From JAVZLQ01 sp049972525 (GTDB lineage Archaea > Thermoproteota > Bathyarchaeia > Bathyarchaeales > Bathycorpusculaceae), in NCBI GenBank assembly GCA_049972525.1, contig JBMFKI010000019.1:1-24656 (forward strand): a stretch of DNA of 24,656 nt, read 5' to 3'. Positions within the stretch are counted from its first letter, which is position 1; the number at the start of each line of letters is the position of its first letter. The notes below the pieces were generated by a model. That model searched no databases. It had not been told where the DNA came from and saw only the letters and a program-made list of their open reading frames with translations. The translations under genes were made by a program, and so were the position numbers. Shown piece by piece: positions 1 through 8,031 of the stretch.

Positions 1-279
1 GTTAATAATCGTTTCATCGGGGCTTTCCCCGATAAGTGATATGCTTTTGTTAATAACTATGTTCTCAGCGTATGTTCCTTTTCGAACAAGAATCATGTCG
101 CCAGTTGATACACCATCATTTAAAATTGCCTCTTGAATAGTCCTAAAATCTCCTGAACCGTCTTTAGCTACTGTCCATATTTTTGGGGTTGCATCTGCAT
201 GCATCCTAAAATCGACGCGCACTATAAAAAGTGCGATGATCAGCATTATCTTTAATATGGCATATGCTTTTCTCCTCAT
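1..279 (-). CDS. Secreted right-handed beta-helix protein, N-terminal part (runs off the window)
   Basis: The frame is open from an ATG at 279 to the left edge, giving the first 93 residues. It begins MRRKAYAILKIMLIIALFIV, a basic N-terminus followed by a hydrophobic core, which looks like a Sec signal peptide. The mature part contains TVAKDGSGDFRTIQEAI and then YAENIVINKSISLIGE. Both are typical of the first coils of pectinesterase/NosD-type parallel beta-helix proteins. In archaea such proteins are usually large surface or secreted repeat proteins, so the complete gene is probably much longer. The substrate cannot be judged from this part. Identification of the fold is fairly secure; the function is unknown. 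Confidence 0.75.
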   Translation of the reverse strand, partial: MRRKAYAILKIMLIIALFIVRVDFRMHADATPKIWTVAKDGSGDFRTIQEAILNDGVSTGDMILVRKGTYAENIVINKSISLIGESPDETIIN

Positions 280-329
280 TTTAACCACAACATTCTCATC
301 TGTCTTTCAAACTATTAAGATTTAAGTTG

Positions 330-914
330 CTATTTTTTGGAGAGGTTTCTTCCAAGTACTATAGAAAAAAGGGTGCTTACGGCTATGGATGGAATAAAAA
401 TTAATGTGTTAATTATTGGTTGTGTTAAAGCCCACGCACTTAAGATGTAGGAAACGATTAAAATAAGTGAGGTCAAAATTATGAGCATCTTGCTTTTTTC
501 ATTTTTGCTTTCTTGCAATAGGGATCGTATTGCTTCTTTCGTTTGTTTTATCTGCTGATCAGATGCTAGAACAACCACTTTTTTGTCTGCATCTTGAAAT
601 TTAAAACTTGATAGCGTATATTTCTGTAAGTCCCAAGGTTTTTCTTTTGGTAATATTTGGATGATGCCGCCTTTCTCCATTTTCTTAAGAATCGTCTGAA
701 TTTTACGTACAAACCGTATGTCCTTTACCTTTTCACTGCCGTATCGTCTATCTATTATGTCCTTCACGTTAGGAAATTGATGTTCAAGTAGGAAGGAGGC
801 AATTGTCTTGGCTAAATCATGCTGGTATTCGCCTTCTCTTAAGCGCACATTAACAAGTTTAAGATCTGCATCGCAAGTTTCTTGTAGAACTTTTGCTTCG
901 CTGGGCGTTAACAT
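330..914 (-). CDS. Predicted membrane-anchored winged-helix-like protein
   Basis: The product is 194 aa when started at the ATG at 914. The frame is open to 1154, but that longer version would overlap the divergent regulator gene, and its first 80 residues look like translated intergenic DNA. The N-terminal 110 residues are charged and helical. A stretch reading KKMEKGGIIQILPKEKPWDL resembles the recognition helix and wing of a winged-helix domain. The C-terminus has two hydrophobic segments, from MLIILTSLILIVSYILSAWA and from IINTLIFIPSIAVSTLFSIV, ending in a basic tail. This suggests a soluble N-terminal domain tethered to the membrane. I do not recognise a named family. Membrane anchoring is clear from the sequence; DNA binding is inference. 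Confidence 0.6.
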   Translation of the reverse strand: MLTPSEAKVLQETCDADLKLVNVRLREGEYQHDLAKTIASFLLEHQFPNVKDIIDRRYGSEKVKDIRFVRKIQTILKKMEKGGIIQILPKEKPWDLQKYTLSSFKFQDADKKVVVLASDQQIKQTKEAIRSLLQESKNEKSKMLIILTSLILIVSYILSAWALTQPIINTLIFIPSIAVSTLFSIVLGRNLSKK

Positions 915-1098
915 TTTTTCTGACAATTTTTTTGAACACCATTCAATAGTGTCAATTGAAAAATAAACATAAAAACTTTGCTTAATCACTCGTTTTTTCA
1001 ATAATTTTTGCGAGTTGTCAAAGGAATCAACTGAAAAAAGCCGTAATTTATTCAATGAATAAAATCTAATTGCGGGTACGCCGTAATTGACGATAGTT

Positions 1099-1467
1099 AT
1101 GCAACCTAGTCTCCTACAAAAATGTAAAAAATACAGGGGACACTTTGAGATCATAACGTTGATTCTTAAAGCCGCAAGAAATAGATATGTGACAAGATTT
1201 TCGATAGCAAAATACGCTAAAGTTAATTATGTGCAACTTAAGAAGTATTTGCGATTTCTTGTTGAAACGCGCTTTATCAAAGTTCATTTGATTGACGGTC
1301 GTCTTTTTTATACGACCAGTGTGGAAGGAGTTAATTTTCTAAAGCAGTATGACATCTTGTTAGACATGTTTTCAAATGTTCAAAGAGCAAATGACAGTTT
1401 AAAAACTGCAAATATTCAACTTGTAAAACAAGGCACATCTTGTGCGCGATTAAAACGTTGGAGGTAA
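1099..1467 (+). CDS. HTH_45-like winged-helix transcriptional regulator
   Basis: This is a 122-aa protein from the ATG at 1099; a TTG at 1087 is an alternative start just after an in-frame stop. Residues around YVTRFSIAKYAKVNYVQLKK form a helix-turn-helix. They are followed by a wing (FIKVHLIDGRLFYTTSVEGV) and a C-terminal helix. The pattern in which HTH, YLRFLVE, wing and EGVNFLKQY follow one another matches the archaeal HTH_45 family of small winged-helix regulators. It is divergent from the membrane-anchored winged-helix-like gene, with 184 bases between the two starts, so it may regulate that shared intergenic region. No clear Shine-Dalgarno precedes either start. The family assignment comes from memory of the sequence pattern. 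Confidence 0.7.
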   Translation: MQPSLLQKCKKYRGHFEIITLILKAARNRYVTRFSIAKYAKVNYVQLKKYLRFLVETRFIKVHLIDGRLFYTTSVEGVNFLKQYDILLDMFSNVQRANDSLKTANIQLVKQGTSCARLKRWR

Positions 1468-1540
1468 GGGCAAGCGGAAACCCTCAGACTTCTCGAACTC
1501 CCTTCTCCTTTCGGCCTTTGAGTGAATTCCACTTGCCCCC
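1468..1540. other. Long imperfect inverted repeat with internal hairpins (structured element)
   Basis: Directly after the regulator stop codon, bases 1468-1479 pair with 1527-1538 over 12 positions with one mismatch (C1475/A1531). On the minus strand that mismatch would be a G-U pair. Inside it, 1483-1488 can pair with 1517-1522, and 1494-1497 with 1510-1513. The result is a three-step hairpin of about 71 bases. It could be a transcript 3' end, a structured RNA, or a remnant end of an IS200/IS605-type element. No transposase is nearby. It is not a tRNA, because it has no T-arm sequence. Confidence 0.45.
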
Positions 1541-1585
1541 TCAAATTATTGCGCGTCTTCAAAATTGGCAACTAATTTGAAATTA

Positions 1586-1594
1586 CATATATAC
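1586..1594 (+). promoter_or_regulatory. TATA element of the purMSLQ operon
   Basis: The sequence CATATATAC lies about 50 bases upstream of the purM start. Archaeal transcription begins about 25 bases downstream of the TATA centre, near 1616. This leaves a short leader that contains the GAGGTG ribosome-binding site at 1630-1635. Confidence 0.5.
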
Positions 1595-1640
1595 TGTTAA
1601 TTAGGTACTAGTATTTCACATTATATTTAGAGGTGCTAAT

Positions 1641-2720
1641 TTGACTCGAAAGTTCACATATGCTGATGTTGGAGTTGATAGGACAGTTAGGGCTGCATCT
1701 AAGGAGATGTTGCGGCTTTTGAAAGACACGTACATTTTTAGTCATTATGGAAGTGTTGTTCAGCTTCCTTATGGAAATATTTTTCCAATTGGAAAGGATC
1801 GTTATTTGGATCTTGTTGTTGAGGGCGTCGGTACAAAGGTTCTTGTTGCACAGTTGGCTGGTAAATATGATACTATTGGTATTGATGGCGTAGCCTTGGC
1901 AGTTAATGATGTTATAAGGTCTGGCGCCAAGCCATTAGCAATTGCGGATAATATTCATGCGCAAGTTTCTGATCCAGAATTGATTGGAGAGTTGTTGAAA
2001 GGCGTGGCTAGGGGGGCGTTGGAAAGTGAATGTGTTGTGCCGAGCGGCGAGATAGGTGATGTTGCCGAAGTGATAAAGGGTTTGGTTGAGGGTAGGGGTT
2101 TTGACTTGATCGTGGCAACTGTTGGCGAAGTTTCAAATGAAAAAGTAATTAGCGGCATGGACTTGAAGCCTGGCGATGTTGTTGTGGGTATGCGTAGTTC
2201 TGGCATACATAGTAACGGTGTCACTTTGGCGAGGAAAATTCTCTTCAAGCATTGGGGTGGAAAATATGAACCTTTTGATGTTCCTGATGGCTTTGAGAGG
2301 GAGATAGTTTACGAGGTTTTGGAGCCTATGAAGATTTATGTTAAGCCCCTGCTTAAAGTTGCTGAAGCAGTTAAGGTTAAAGCTGCTGTTCACATAACCG
2401 GAGATGCTTATCTGAAGTTTGGTAACTTGCAGAGGTTTTCCAGAGGAATAGGTTTTGAATTTACCAATTTTAAGCCGCAGCCCATTTTTGAGCTTATTCA
2501 AAAGACTGCTGTTGAGCTTGGCGGCAGAATAGCCGATGATGAGATGTTTAAGACGTTTAATATGGGTTGGGGTTTCGCAGTAATTGTGGATAAGGCGAAT
2601 GTAGATAGGGCCATAGAAGTTTTAGAGAGATCTGACGTCCACAGCGAGCAGATTGGTTATGTAACAGATTCTGGTGCAATTGCGGTTCATTACAGGGGCA
2701 AGAAGATTGTTTTGAAGTGA
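1641..2720 (+). CDS. purM: Phosphoribosylformylglycinamidine cyclo-ligase (AIR synthetase)
   Basis: PurM closes FGAM to aminoimidazole ribotide with ATP, step 5 of IMP synthesis, in the cytoplasm. The product is 359 aa, the normal length. Visible family signatures are YADVGVD near residues 7-13, VEGVGTK near 60-66 and GIDGVALAVNDVI near 80-92, the nucleotide and metal-binding part of the PurM/PurL fold. HITGDAYLKFGNL (where many PurM have HITGGG) and the FNMGWGF stretch follow. It starts with TTG behind GAGGTG at 1630-1635 and is the first gene of the purM-purS-purL-purQ run. A 57-base gap separates it from purS, while the later genes overlap. The departure from the usual HITGGG is a mild oddity; the rest is regular. 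The assignment is secure. Confidence 0.95.
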   Translation: MTRKFTYADVGVDRTVRAASKEMLRLLKDTYIFSHYGSVVQLPYGNIFPIGKDRYLDLVVEGVGTKVLVAQLAGKYDTIGIDGVALAVNDVIRSGAKPLAIADNIHAQVSDPELIGELLKGVARGALESECVVPSGEIGDVAEVIKGLVEGRGFDLIVATVGEVSNEKVISGMDLKPGDVVVGMRSSGIHSNGVTLARKILFKHWGGKYEPFDVPDGFEREIVYEVLEPMKIYVKPLLKVAEAVKVKAAVHITGDAYLKFGNLQRFSRGIGFEFTNFKPQPIFELIQKTAVELGGRIADDEMFKTFNMGWGFAVIVDKANVDRAIEVLERSDVHSEQIGYVTDSGAIAVHYRGKKIVLK

Positions 2721-2777
2721 CGGTTTGCTTTGTTGATGATGAAAGCGTTTAAATTCCTTAAGTTCGAAAGTTAGCTT

Positions 2778-3029
2778 ATGAAGTACCGTTTAAGAATCGA
2801 GATCTGCTTGAAGCCAGGCCACAGTGACCCGGAAGGCGAGACCACTGCGCGTTTGTTAAAGGAACTCGGTTTTAATGTAGAGAGCGTAGGTGTCAGCAAA
2901 GTTTACACGGTAATTCTCAATGCTGATTCAAAGCGAAGTGCTGAGTTAAGGGCTGAGGATATGTGTAAGCGACTTTTGGCGAATCCGACAAAGGATAATT
3001 ACATAGTTTATGTTGAGGAAGAGAAATGA
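2778..3029 (+). CDS. purS: Phosphoribosylformylglycinamidine synthase, PurS subunit
   Basis: PurS is the small subunit that bridges PurL and PurQ in the three-part FGAM synthase of archaea and Gram-positive bacteria (step 4 of purine synthesis). The product is 83 aa, the usual size. It shows the family pattern: an N-terminal strand, then LKPGHSDPEGETTARLLKEL, then VESVGVSKVYTVILN, and a closing strand with LLANPTKDNYIV. Its stop overlaps the purL start (ATGA at 3026-3029), which indicates translational coupling and equal stoichiometry. Confidence 0.95.
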   Translation: MKYRLRIEICLKPGHSDPEGETTARLLKELGFNVESVGVSKVYTVILNADSKRSAELRAEDMCKRLLANPTKDNYIVYVEEEK

Positions 3030-5410
3030 GGAGTTTCTATATCCGCAGGAAAACTGCTTTTTCACTTCACGAAATAAACATGTTTGGTGCTACTGATCAG
3101 CAGCTTTTAAGCATAAGCAAAGAGCTTGGTTTGGGATTGAATCTTCAAGAGATGCTGTCAGTTCAAGAATACTTTAGGCGCAAGGGGCGAAATCCAACGG
3201 ATGTTGAGTTGCAAGCTATTGGACAAACGTGGTCTGAACATTGTTTCCACAAAACCTTTAAAGGTAAAATAATTTTTAATGGAGGAGAGATTGATAGTCT
3301 CTTCAAAACTTACATTGCAAAGGTTACTGAGGAACTGAAGCCTAGATGGTGTTTTTCGGTTTTTGAGGATAACGCTGGCATAATAAACTTTGATAAGGGG
3401 TATGGCGTTGCTGCAAAGGTTGAAACGCATAATCATCCCTCTGCCATAGAGCCATTTGGTGGAGCTGCAACAGGCGTTGGCGGTGTAATCCGTGACATAT
3501 TGGGTGTTTGGGCAGATCCAATCGCATGCATGGATGTTTTAGGTTTCGGTCCACTTGATTTTAATTATGATAAGCTTCCACAAGGAGTTAAGCATCCGAA
3601 GTACGTGTATTTGGGCGTTGTGGCTGGTATAGGCAGTTATGGCAATAACATGGGGATTCCAACAGTTAACGGTGCCATATACTTTGATGAAAGTTATGTT
3701 GGAAATGTTGTTGTTTACTGTGGATGCGTAGGCTTGCTTCCTCTGAAGAAGTTTAAGCGAAATGCTAAGCCTGGCGACATAATTGTTTTGGCTGGTGGGA
3801 AAACTGGTCGCGATGGCATTCACGGCGTCACGTTTGCCTCCGCCGAGTTAACAGAGAAATCCGAGGAGATTTCTAGACCTGCCGTTCAAATTGCTAATCC
3901 TATAGAGGAGGAAAAGCTGAAGAGAGCTATCATTCGTGTAAGGGATCTTGAGCTTGCTTCCGCAATCACCGATTTGGGTGGTGGTGGCTTATCTTCAGCT
4001 GTAGGTGAAACAGCGAAAAAGTTTAGCTGTGGAGCAGTTGTAGAGCTTGATAGGATCCCACTTAAGTATGCTGGCTTGGCGCCTTGGGAAATCTACATCT
4101 CTGAGTCGCAAGAAAGAATGCTTCTTGCCGTGCCACCTGAAAACCTTGAAAAGGTTATAGAGATTTTTGAAAGCGAAGATGTTGAAGCTACGCCAATTGG
4201 AAAATATACGGATGACAAGATTCTGCGAATTTATTATAGGGATGAGAAAGTTGCTGAAATAGACATAGCGTTTCTTTTTGAACCGCCGAAAGTAACGCGG
4301 GCAGCTCGATACAAGACGGTACGCTATGAAGAACCATCCTTCCAAGAGCCGAAAGACTTGACAAAAATCCTCTTACAACTTTTGTCTTCGCCTAACATTG
4401 CAAGCAAGGAAAGCGTGATACGCACCTATGACCATGAGGTGAAGGGAAACACGGTGCTCAAACCCCTTCACGGCAAGTATGCTGGACCAAACGATGCGGC
4501 AATAATAAAACCTTTGGAAAATTCCTGGAAAGGCTTGGTAATTTCTTGCGGCATGAATCCAAGTTATGGCAAGGTTGACGCTTACTGGATGGCTGCTGCG
4601 GCAATGGATGAGGCAATAAGGAACAATGTTGCCGTAGGCGGAAGACGAATAGCCTTACTTGATAATTTCACTTGGGGCAGTCCTGAAAAGCCAGAAAGAC
4701 TCGGTAGCCTTGTTAAAGCATGCGAGGCATGCTACGATTTCGCAAAGGCTTTCAAGGTGCCGTTTATTTCTGGCAAAGACAGCCTCTACAATGAGTCACC
4801 GCTTGGACCTGTAACGCCAACCCTCTTAATAACGGCGTTGGGCATAATTCCGGACATACGCCTAGCTGTTTCGATGGAAGTCAAAGAGCCAAATAATAGC
4901 ATTTACATTGTTGGGCAAACGTTTAAAGAGTTAGGCGGTTCAGAATACTACAAAATGAAAGGTTTTCTCGGAAAAACCGTGCCAAAAGTTAGGGCTGTTC
5001 AGGCTAGAAAAACGTTTAGGGCTGTTTCTAGAGCTATTGACTTGGGACTCTTAAAGTCTTGTCATGACTTGTCTGAAGGCGGTTTAGCTGTTGCCGCTGC
5101 TGAAATGGCTTTTTCAGGCGGCTATGGAGTTGAGTTGCACTTGCAAAAGGTTCCTGTGAAAGGCATAAACCGTAACGACTTCGCCCTGTTCTCCGAGTCT
5201 AACAGCCGCTTTCTGGTTGAGGTTTCGGAAAAGGCGAAAAAGGATTTTGAAGCGTTGATGAAGGGAAAAGTTTTTGCGGAAATCGGTAGAGTCACAAAGA
5301 CTCCGAAGCTGTGTATTTACGGTTTAGATGGCGATGCTGTTGTGGACGTTTCGCTTGACGATTTGTTGGCTAGCTGGAAAGGCGCGTTGAATGGTGATGT
5401 CCAAAAATGA
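3026..5410 (+). CDS. purL: Phosphoribosylformylglycinamidine synthase, PurL subunit
   Basis: PurL converts FGAR plus ammonia (from PurQ) plus ATP to FGAM. At 794 aa it is the small PurL type that needs PurS and PurQ, somewhat longer than the usual 700-750 aa. Key motifs are TWSEHCFHKTF with the conserved histidine, the metal and nucleotide-binding stretch VETHNHPSAIEPFGGAATG, GGKTGRDGIHGVTFAS, and in the second half ISGKDSLYNE and SCHDLSEGGLAVAAAE. The start at 3026 overlaps the purS stop. An internal ATG 18 codons later is less likely, because homology-like sequence (SLHEINMFGATDQQLLSIS) begins before it. Its own stop overlaps purQ by four bases. Confidence 0.96.
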   Translation: MRSFYIRRKTAFSLHEINMFGATDQQLLSISKELGLGLNLQEMLSVQEYFRRKGRNPTDVELQAIGQTWSEHCFHKTFKGKIIFNGGEIDSLFKTYIAKVTEELKPRWCFSVFEDNAGIINFDKGYGVAAKVETHNHPSAIEPFGGAATGVGGVIRDILGVWADPIACMDVLGFGPLDFNYDKLPQGVKHPKYVYLGVVAGIGSYGNNMGIPTVNGAIYFDESYVGNVVVYCGCVGLLPLKKFKRNAKPGDIIVLAGGKTGRDGIHGVTFASAELTEKSEEISRPAVQIANPIEEEKLKRAIIRVRDLELASAITDLGGGGLSSAVGETAKKFSCGAVVELDRIPLKYAGLAPWEIYISESQERMLLAVPPENLEKVIEIFESEDVEATPIGKYTDDKILRIYYRDEKVAEIDIAFLFEPPKVTRAARYKTVRYEEPSFQEPKDLTKILLQLLSSPNIASKESVIRTYDHEVKGNTVLKPLHGKYAGPNDAAIIKPLENSWKGLVISCGMNPSYGKVDAYWMAAAAMDEAIRNNVAVGGRRIALLDNFTWGSPEKPERLGSLVKACEACYDFAKAFKVPFISGKDSLYNESPLGPVTPTLLITALGIIPDIRLAVSMEVKEPNNSIYIVGQTFKELGGSEYYKMKGFLGKTVPKVRAVQARKTFRAVSRAIDLGLLKSCHDLSEGGLAVAAAEMAFSGGYGVELHLQKVPVKGINRNDFALFSESNSRFLVEVSEKAKKDFEALMKGKVFAEIGRVTKTPKLCIYGLDGDAVVDVSLDDLLASWKGALNGDVQK

Positions 5411-6225
5411 AAAAGGAGGAGATTAGAGTCTGTGTTTTGCGTGTGGGTGGAACAAATTGTGATGCTGAAACTAAAAGAGCCTTTGAAGATTTAGGTGTCA
5501 AGGCAGAAGTTGTACACGCAAATGATGTTATAAGGCGCAAGAATCTTTTGGATTTTCACGTTTTGGTTTTTCCCGGTGGTTTTTCTTACGGGGATTACGT
5601 GCGGGCTGGAGCTATTTGGGCAAAGTGGCTGATAGCAAAACTCGATAAGGAGCTAAAAACTTTCGTGAAAGAGAACCGTCCCATTCTTGGCATCTGCAAT
5701 GGTTTTCAGGTTCTTGTTGAAGCAGGACTTTTGCCTGGTTTTCATGGAATCAGCCAGTATCCAGAAGCTTCTCTGGCAACTAATTTTCCGCCTGGTTATA
5801 ACTGCCGCTGGATTTATCTCAAGCATGAAAATAAAGGCAAATGTGTTTTTACGGAGAAAATTCCACATGGAAAGGTTTTACGGATGCCAGTTGCACATTC
5901 AGAGGGCAGATTTCTGTTTCCAAAGGAGAAAGAAAAGCTGTTTTTGGAGTGGCTTTACGCGAATGACCAGCTTGTTTTTCGTTACTGTGATGATGAGGGC
6001 AAGTACGCTGATGGGCATTTTCCAACAAATCCAAATGGTTCTTTTCATGATATAGCTGGGGTATGTAACCCGGAAGGAACAATATTCGGTTTGATGCCGC
6101 ATCCAGAAAGAGCCTTCTACTGGTGGCAACAGCCAGACTGGACAAAGCAAATGGTTATGCCACAGCATGGTGATGGAAAGCTGATTTTCGAAAGCTTGAT
6201 TGAATACTTAACCAAGAACTTTTAA
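5407..6225 (+). CDS. purQ: Phosphoribosylformylglycinamidine synthase, PurQ glutaminase subunit
   Basis: PurQ is the class I glutamine amidotransferase that supplies ammonia to PurL. The nucleophile is Cys97 in LGICNGFQV, and the His-Glu pair is in GLMPHPERAF (His232, Glu234). GGFSYGDYVRAGAIW near 57-71 forms the oxyanion-side loop. At 272 aa it belongs to the longer PurQ group; the short bacterial form has about 225 aa. It starts at ATGA overlapping the purL stop. The last 18 bases of the gene overlap the 3' end of the pfkB-family gene on the opposite strand, so the two purine operons converge with no room for separate terminators. Confidence 0.95.
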   Translation: MKKEEIRVCVLRVGGTNCDAETKRAFEDLGVKAEVVHANDVIRRKNLLDFHVLVFPGGFSYGDYVRAGAIWAKWLIAKLDKELKTFVKENRPILGICNGFQVLVEAGLLPGFHGISQYPEASLATNFPPGYNCRWIYLKHENKGKCVFTEKIPHGKVLRMPVAHSEGRFLFPKEKEKLFLEWLYANDQLVFRYCDDEGKYADGHFPTNPNGSFHDIAGVCNPEGTIFGLMPHPERAFYWWQQPDWTKQMVMPQHGDGKLIFESLIEYLTKNF

Positions 6226-7122
6226 ATCCTCAAGGTGGGGAAGCCCTGTTCTGGCGCCTATTTTCATTATGCACCTTGAAGCCACGAAATTGCCAATTTT
6301 TCCGCATTCATAGAGACTTTTTCCATTAATTAACCCGTATAAGAATCCAGCGCAAAATGCATCCCCAGCACCAGTTGTGTCAACGACTTTCACGTTAAAA
6401 CGGTTTATTTGGTGGTTTTCCTTTCCATTCGTGACATAACAGCCTTTACTGCCAAGTTTTACGGCAACTATTTTGACGCCCTTTGCAAGTAGAATTTCAG
6501 CACCTTTTTTGTACTCTTTCGTCCCTGTCAAAAGCTCGAGTTCCCTCTGGTTTGGTATCAACACGTAAGTGCGCCTTATTATGGACTCTAACACTGCTAG
6601 CCCTTTTCTGGCGTATAATTCTCCTGGGTCGAGGCTTACCTTAACGTTTTCTGGCAACTCTTCAATAAGCCTCTTTTGGGTCTGGAAGGATTTTTCTCCA
6701 ACGAAGGATGTTAAATGTATGTAGTGTGTGTTAGATGCGTATTCCTTGTTTATCTCGTCAAAATCTATTGTGTCATTCACGCCTGGGTCCACGTATAAGG
6801 CTCTTTCACCTTTCTCGTCGATGAAGCCCATAACCGTTCCGCTTCTTCCACGCTGCGCATGGATTATGCCGCTTACGTCTACGCATTCCCTGTAAAAGTC
6901 TTCTAGGAGCATTTTTCCCTCCCTGTCATTTGCAACTTTTCCGATGAAACCTGTTTTGCAGCCTAGTCGCGCTAACCCCACAATAGTGTTTGCAGCTGAG
7001 CCTCCACAAGTTTCTTCACAGTCCTTTATGAATCCCTCTTCCTCCGCGCCAGCTATCTTGTTAACCTTAAAAAGTTTGTCTACGTTTAGTGCGCCGAAGC
7101 CAATAATATCAAGGCGTTTCAT
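6208..7122 (-). CDS. PfkB-family sugar or nucleoside kinase
   Basis: This 304-aa member of the ribokinase/PfkB family transfers the ATP gamma-phosphate to a sugar or nucleoside. Signature 1 (ETCGGSAANT, residues 37-46) lies in the substrate lobe. Signature 2 is DTTGAGDAFCAGF at 248-260, with the catalytic Asp at 254 and the GAGD anion hole. It is the last gene of the minus-strand purine operon and overlaps ftr by ATGA. PfkB enzymes of archaea include ribokinases and broad-specificity nucleoside kinases such as MJ0406. In this setting a role in ribose-5-phosphate supply for PRPP, or in nucleoside salvage, is plausible. Substrate identity cannot be read from the sequence. Confidence 0.88.
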   Translation of the reverse strand: MKRLDIIGFGALNVDKLFKVNKIAGAEEEGFIKDCEETCGGSAANTIVGLARLGCKTGFIGKVANDREGKMLLEDFYRECVDVSGIIHAQRGRSGTVMGFIDEKGERALYVDPGVNDTIDFDEINKEYASNTHYIHLTSFVGEKSFQTQKRLIEELPENVKVSLDPGELYARKGLAVLESIIRRTYVLIPNQRELELLTGTKEYKKGAEILLAKGVKIVAVKLGSKGCYVTNGKENHQINRFNVKVVDTTGAGDAFCAGFLYGLINGKSLYECGKIGNFVASRCIMKIGARTGLPHLEDLKVLG

Positions 7123-8030
7123 TTGAACAGCTCACGCAAATGAATTTTGTAATCACCGAGCTTTCCACCATAATTTCCAGCAGAAACCATTACAACACCA
7201 TCAATTTTCAACGCTGCTTCTATGCCCACCTTCATAGCTTTCTTGACTGCCTCCATGGAGACGCCGTTAATTACAATTTCTGGAATATAGCCTACGCCTT
7301 CAGGCACCTTTGAGTTCCTGCCAAGCTTCAGCTTTAGAGATGGACAATAAGGATGGTTTGTTGTTGGTCCTATCCATGGGAAACTCGTTTCTGGCTTTGA
7401 ACCAGCAGAGCAAATATCAAAGGGCGTTATAACCCCGTCCACCATGTGTATCGCTTCCAACGCTTTTTTAGAAGCCCTTTTTAACGCCTCTTTCGTTTTA
7501 CACATTATCCAAAAGTTTGCGCCCATGATTCCCCGTGCATATCCGATGTAGCGTTCTATTATGAAGTCTGGAACCATTATTGGCACAATTATTACTTCAC
7601 GCCCATAACGCTTCTCAATCCATTCGTAGCCATCTCCGCAGTGTCCCACACGTTCCATTGTGTCGATTTTTCCTTCAGCGTTTAACGTAGCGTCAAAAAC
7701 CGCCGTGAACGGCTTGACAAGTATATCTTGCCTAATTCTATAGGAGAGTTCAACTTCAAACTTTTTCAATGATTTTGAAAAGGGTTTTTTGGCCTCTATT
7801 CCTCCCCAAAACTGCAGTACTGCGCCTTTACGCTTGTCTGGAGTTTCTTTTTCGCTTAGCCACTTTTCTATTCCGCCTTCAACGCGCCCTATAACTATTG
7901 ACGGCGTTGCCGTTGCGTCTTCTGCAGCCTTTCGAAGTGTTTCTTCATCATCAGCTGTAATAATTACTCTTGTGAATATGCCTGCAAATGCTTCTGCGTA
8001 AGTGTCTTCGATTTCCGTCTTTCTGGCCAT
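7119..8030 (-). CDS. ftr: Formylmethanofuran:tetrahydromethanopterin formyltransferase
   Basis: Ftr moves a formyl group between methanofuran and tetrahydromethanopterin, in C1 metabolism of methanogens and of H4MPT-using Wood-Ljungdahl archaea. The 303-aa product is full length. It shows IEDTYAEAF (residues 7-15), a GDGYE motif matching the family FGDGYQ region, RGIMGANFWIM, and the strongly conserved C-terminus VINGVSMEAVKKAMKVGIEA followed by VMVSAGNYGGKLGDYKIHL. It starts at ATG 8030, one base after the HAD gene stop. The Shine-Dalgarno GGGGTGA overlaps that stop. No other methanofuran or H4MPT gene is in the window, so its place inside a purine operon is notable. Confidence 0.92.
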   Translation of the reverse strand: MARKTEIEDTYAEAFAGIFTRVIITADDEETLRKAAEDATATPSIVIGRVEGGIEKWLSEKETPDKRKGAVLQFWGGIEAKKPFSKSLKKFEVELSYRIRQDILVKPFTAVFDATLNAEGKIDTMERVGHCGDGYEWIEKRYGREVIIVPIMVPDFIIERYIGYARGIMGANFWIMCKTKEALKRASKKALEAIHMVDGVITPFDICSAGSKPETSFPWIGPTTNHPYCPSLKLKLGRNSKVPEGVGYIPEIVINGVSMEAVKKAMKVGIEAALKIDGVVMVSAGNYGGKLGDYKIHLRELFK

Positions 8031-8031
8031 T

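Noticed and set aside
217..230. A 14-base string GCGCACTATAAAAA also found at 12327-12340
   Set aside because: One such chance match is expected in a window of this length; the first copy lies in a signal-peptide coding region.
218..235. Six-base-arm hairpin around ATAAAA
   Set aside because: It lies inside coding sequence for the hydrophobic signal peptide, and a short hairpin there is not significant.
915..1154. Eighty-residue N-terminal extension of the membrane-anchored winged-helix-like protein
   Set aside because: It would overlap the divergent regulator gene, is rich in Phe, Tyr and Cys, and looks like translated spacer; the ATG at 914 is preferred.
1468..1540. A tRNA with acceptor stem GGGCAAG/CTTGCCC
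   Set aside because: There is no T-arm, D-arm or anticodon arm of proper size inside the stem.
2721..2777. A second C/D box sRNA suggested by TGATGATGA between purM and purS
   Set aside because: No D box lies at a suitable distance, and the space is only 57 bases.
5687..6055. A 122-codon frame inside purQ in another reading frame
   Set aside because: Shadow of purQ, with no start signal and no recognisable domain.
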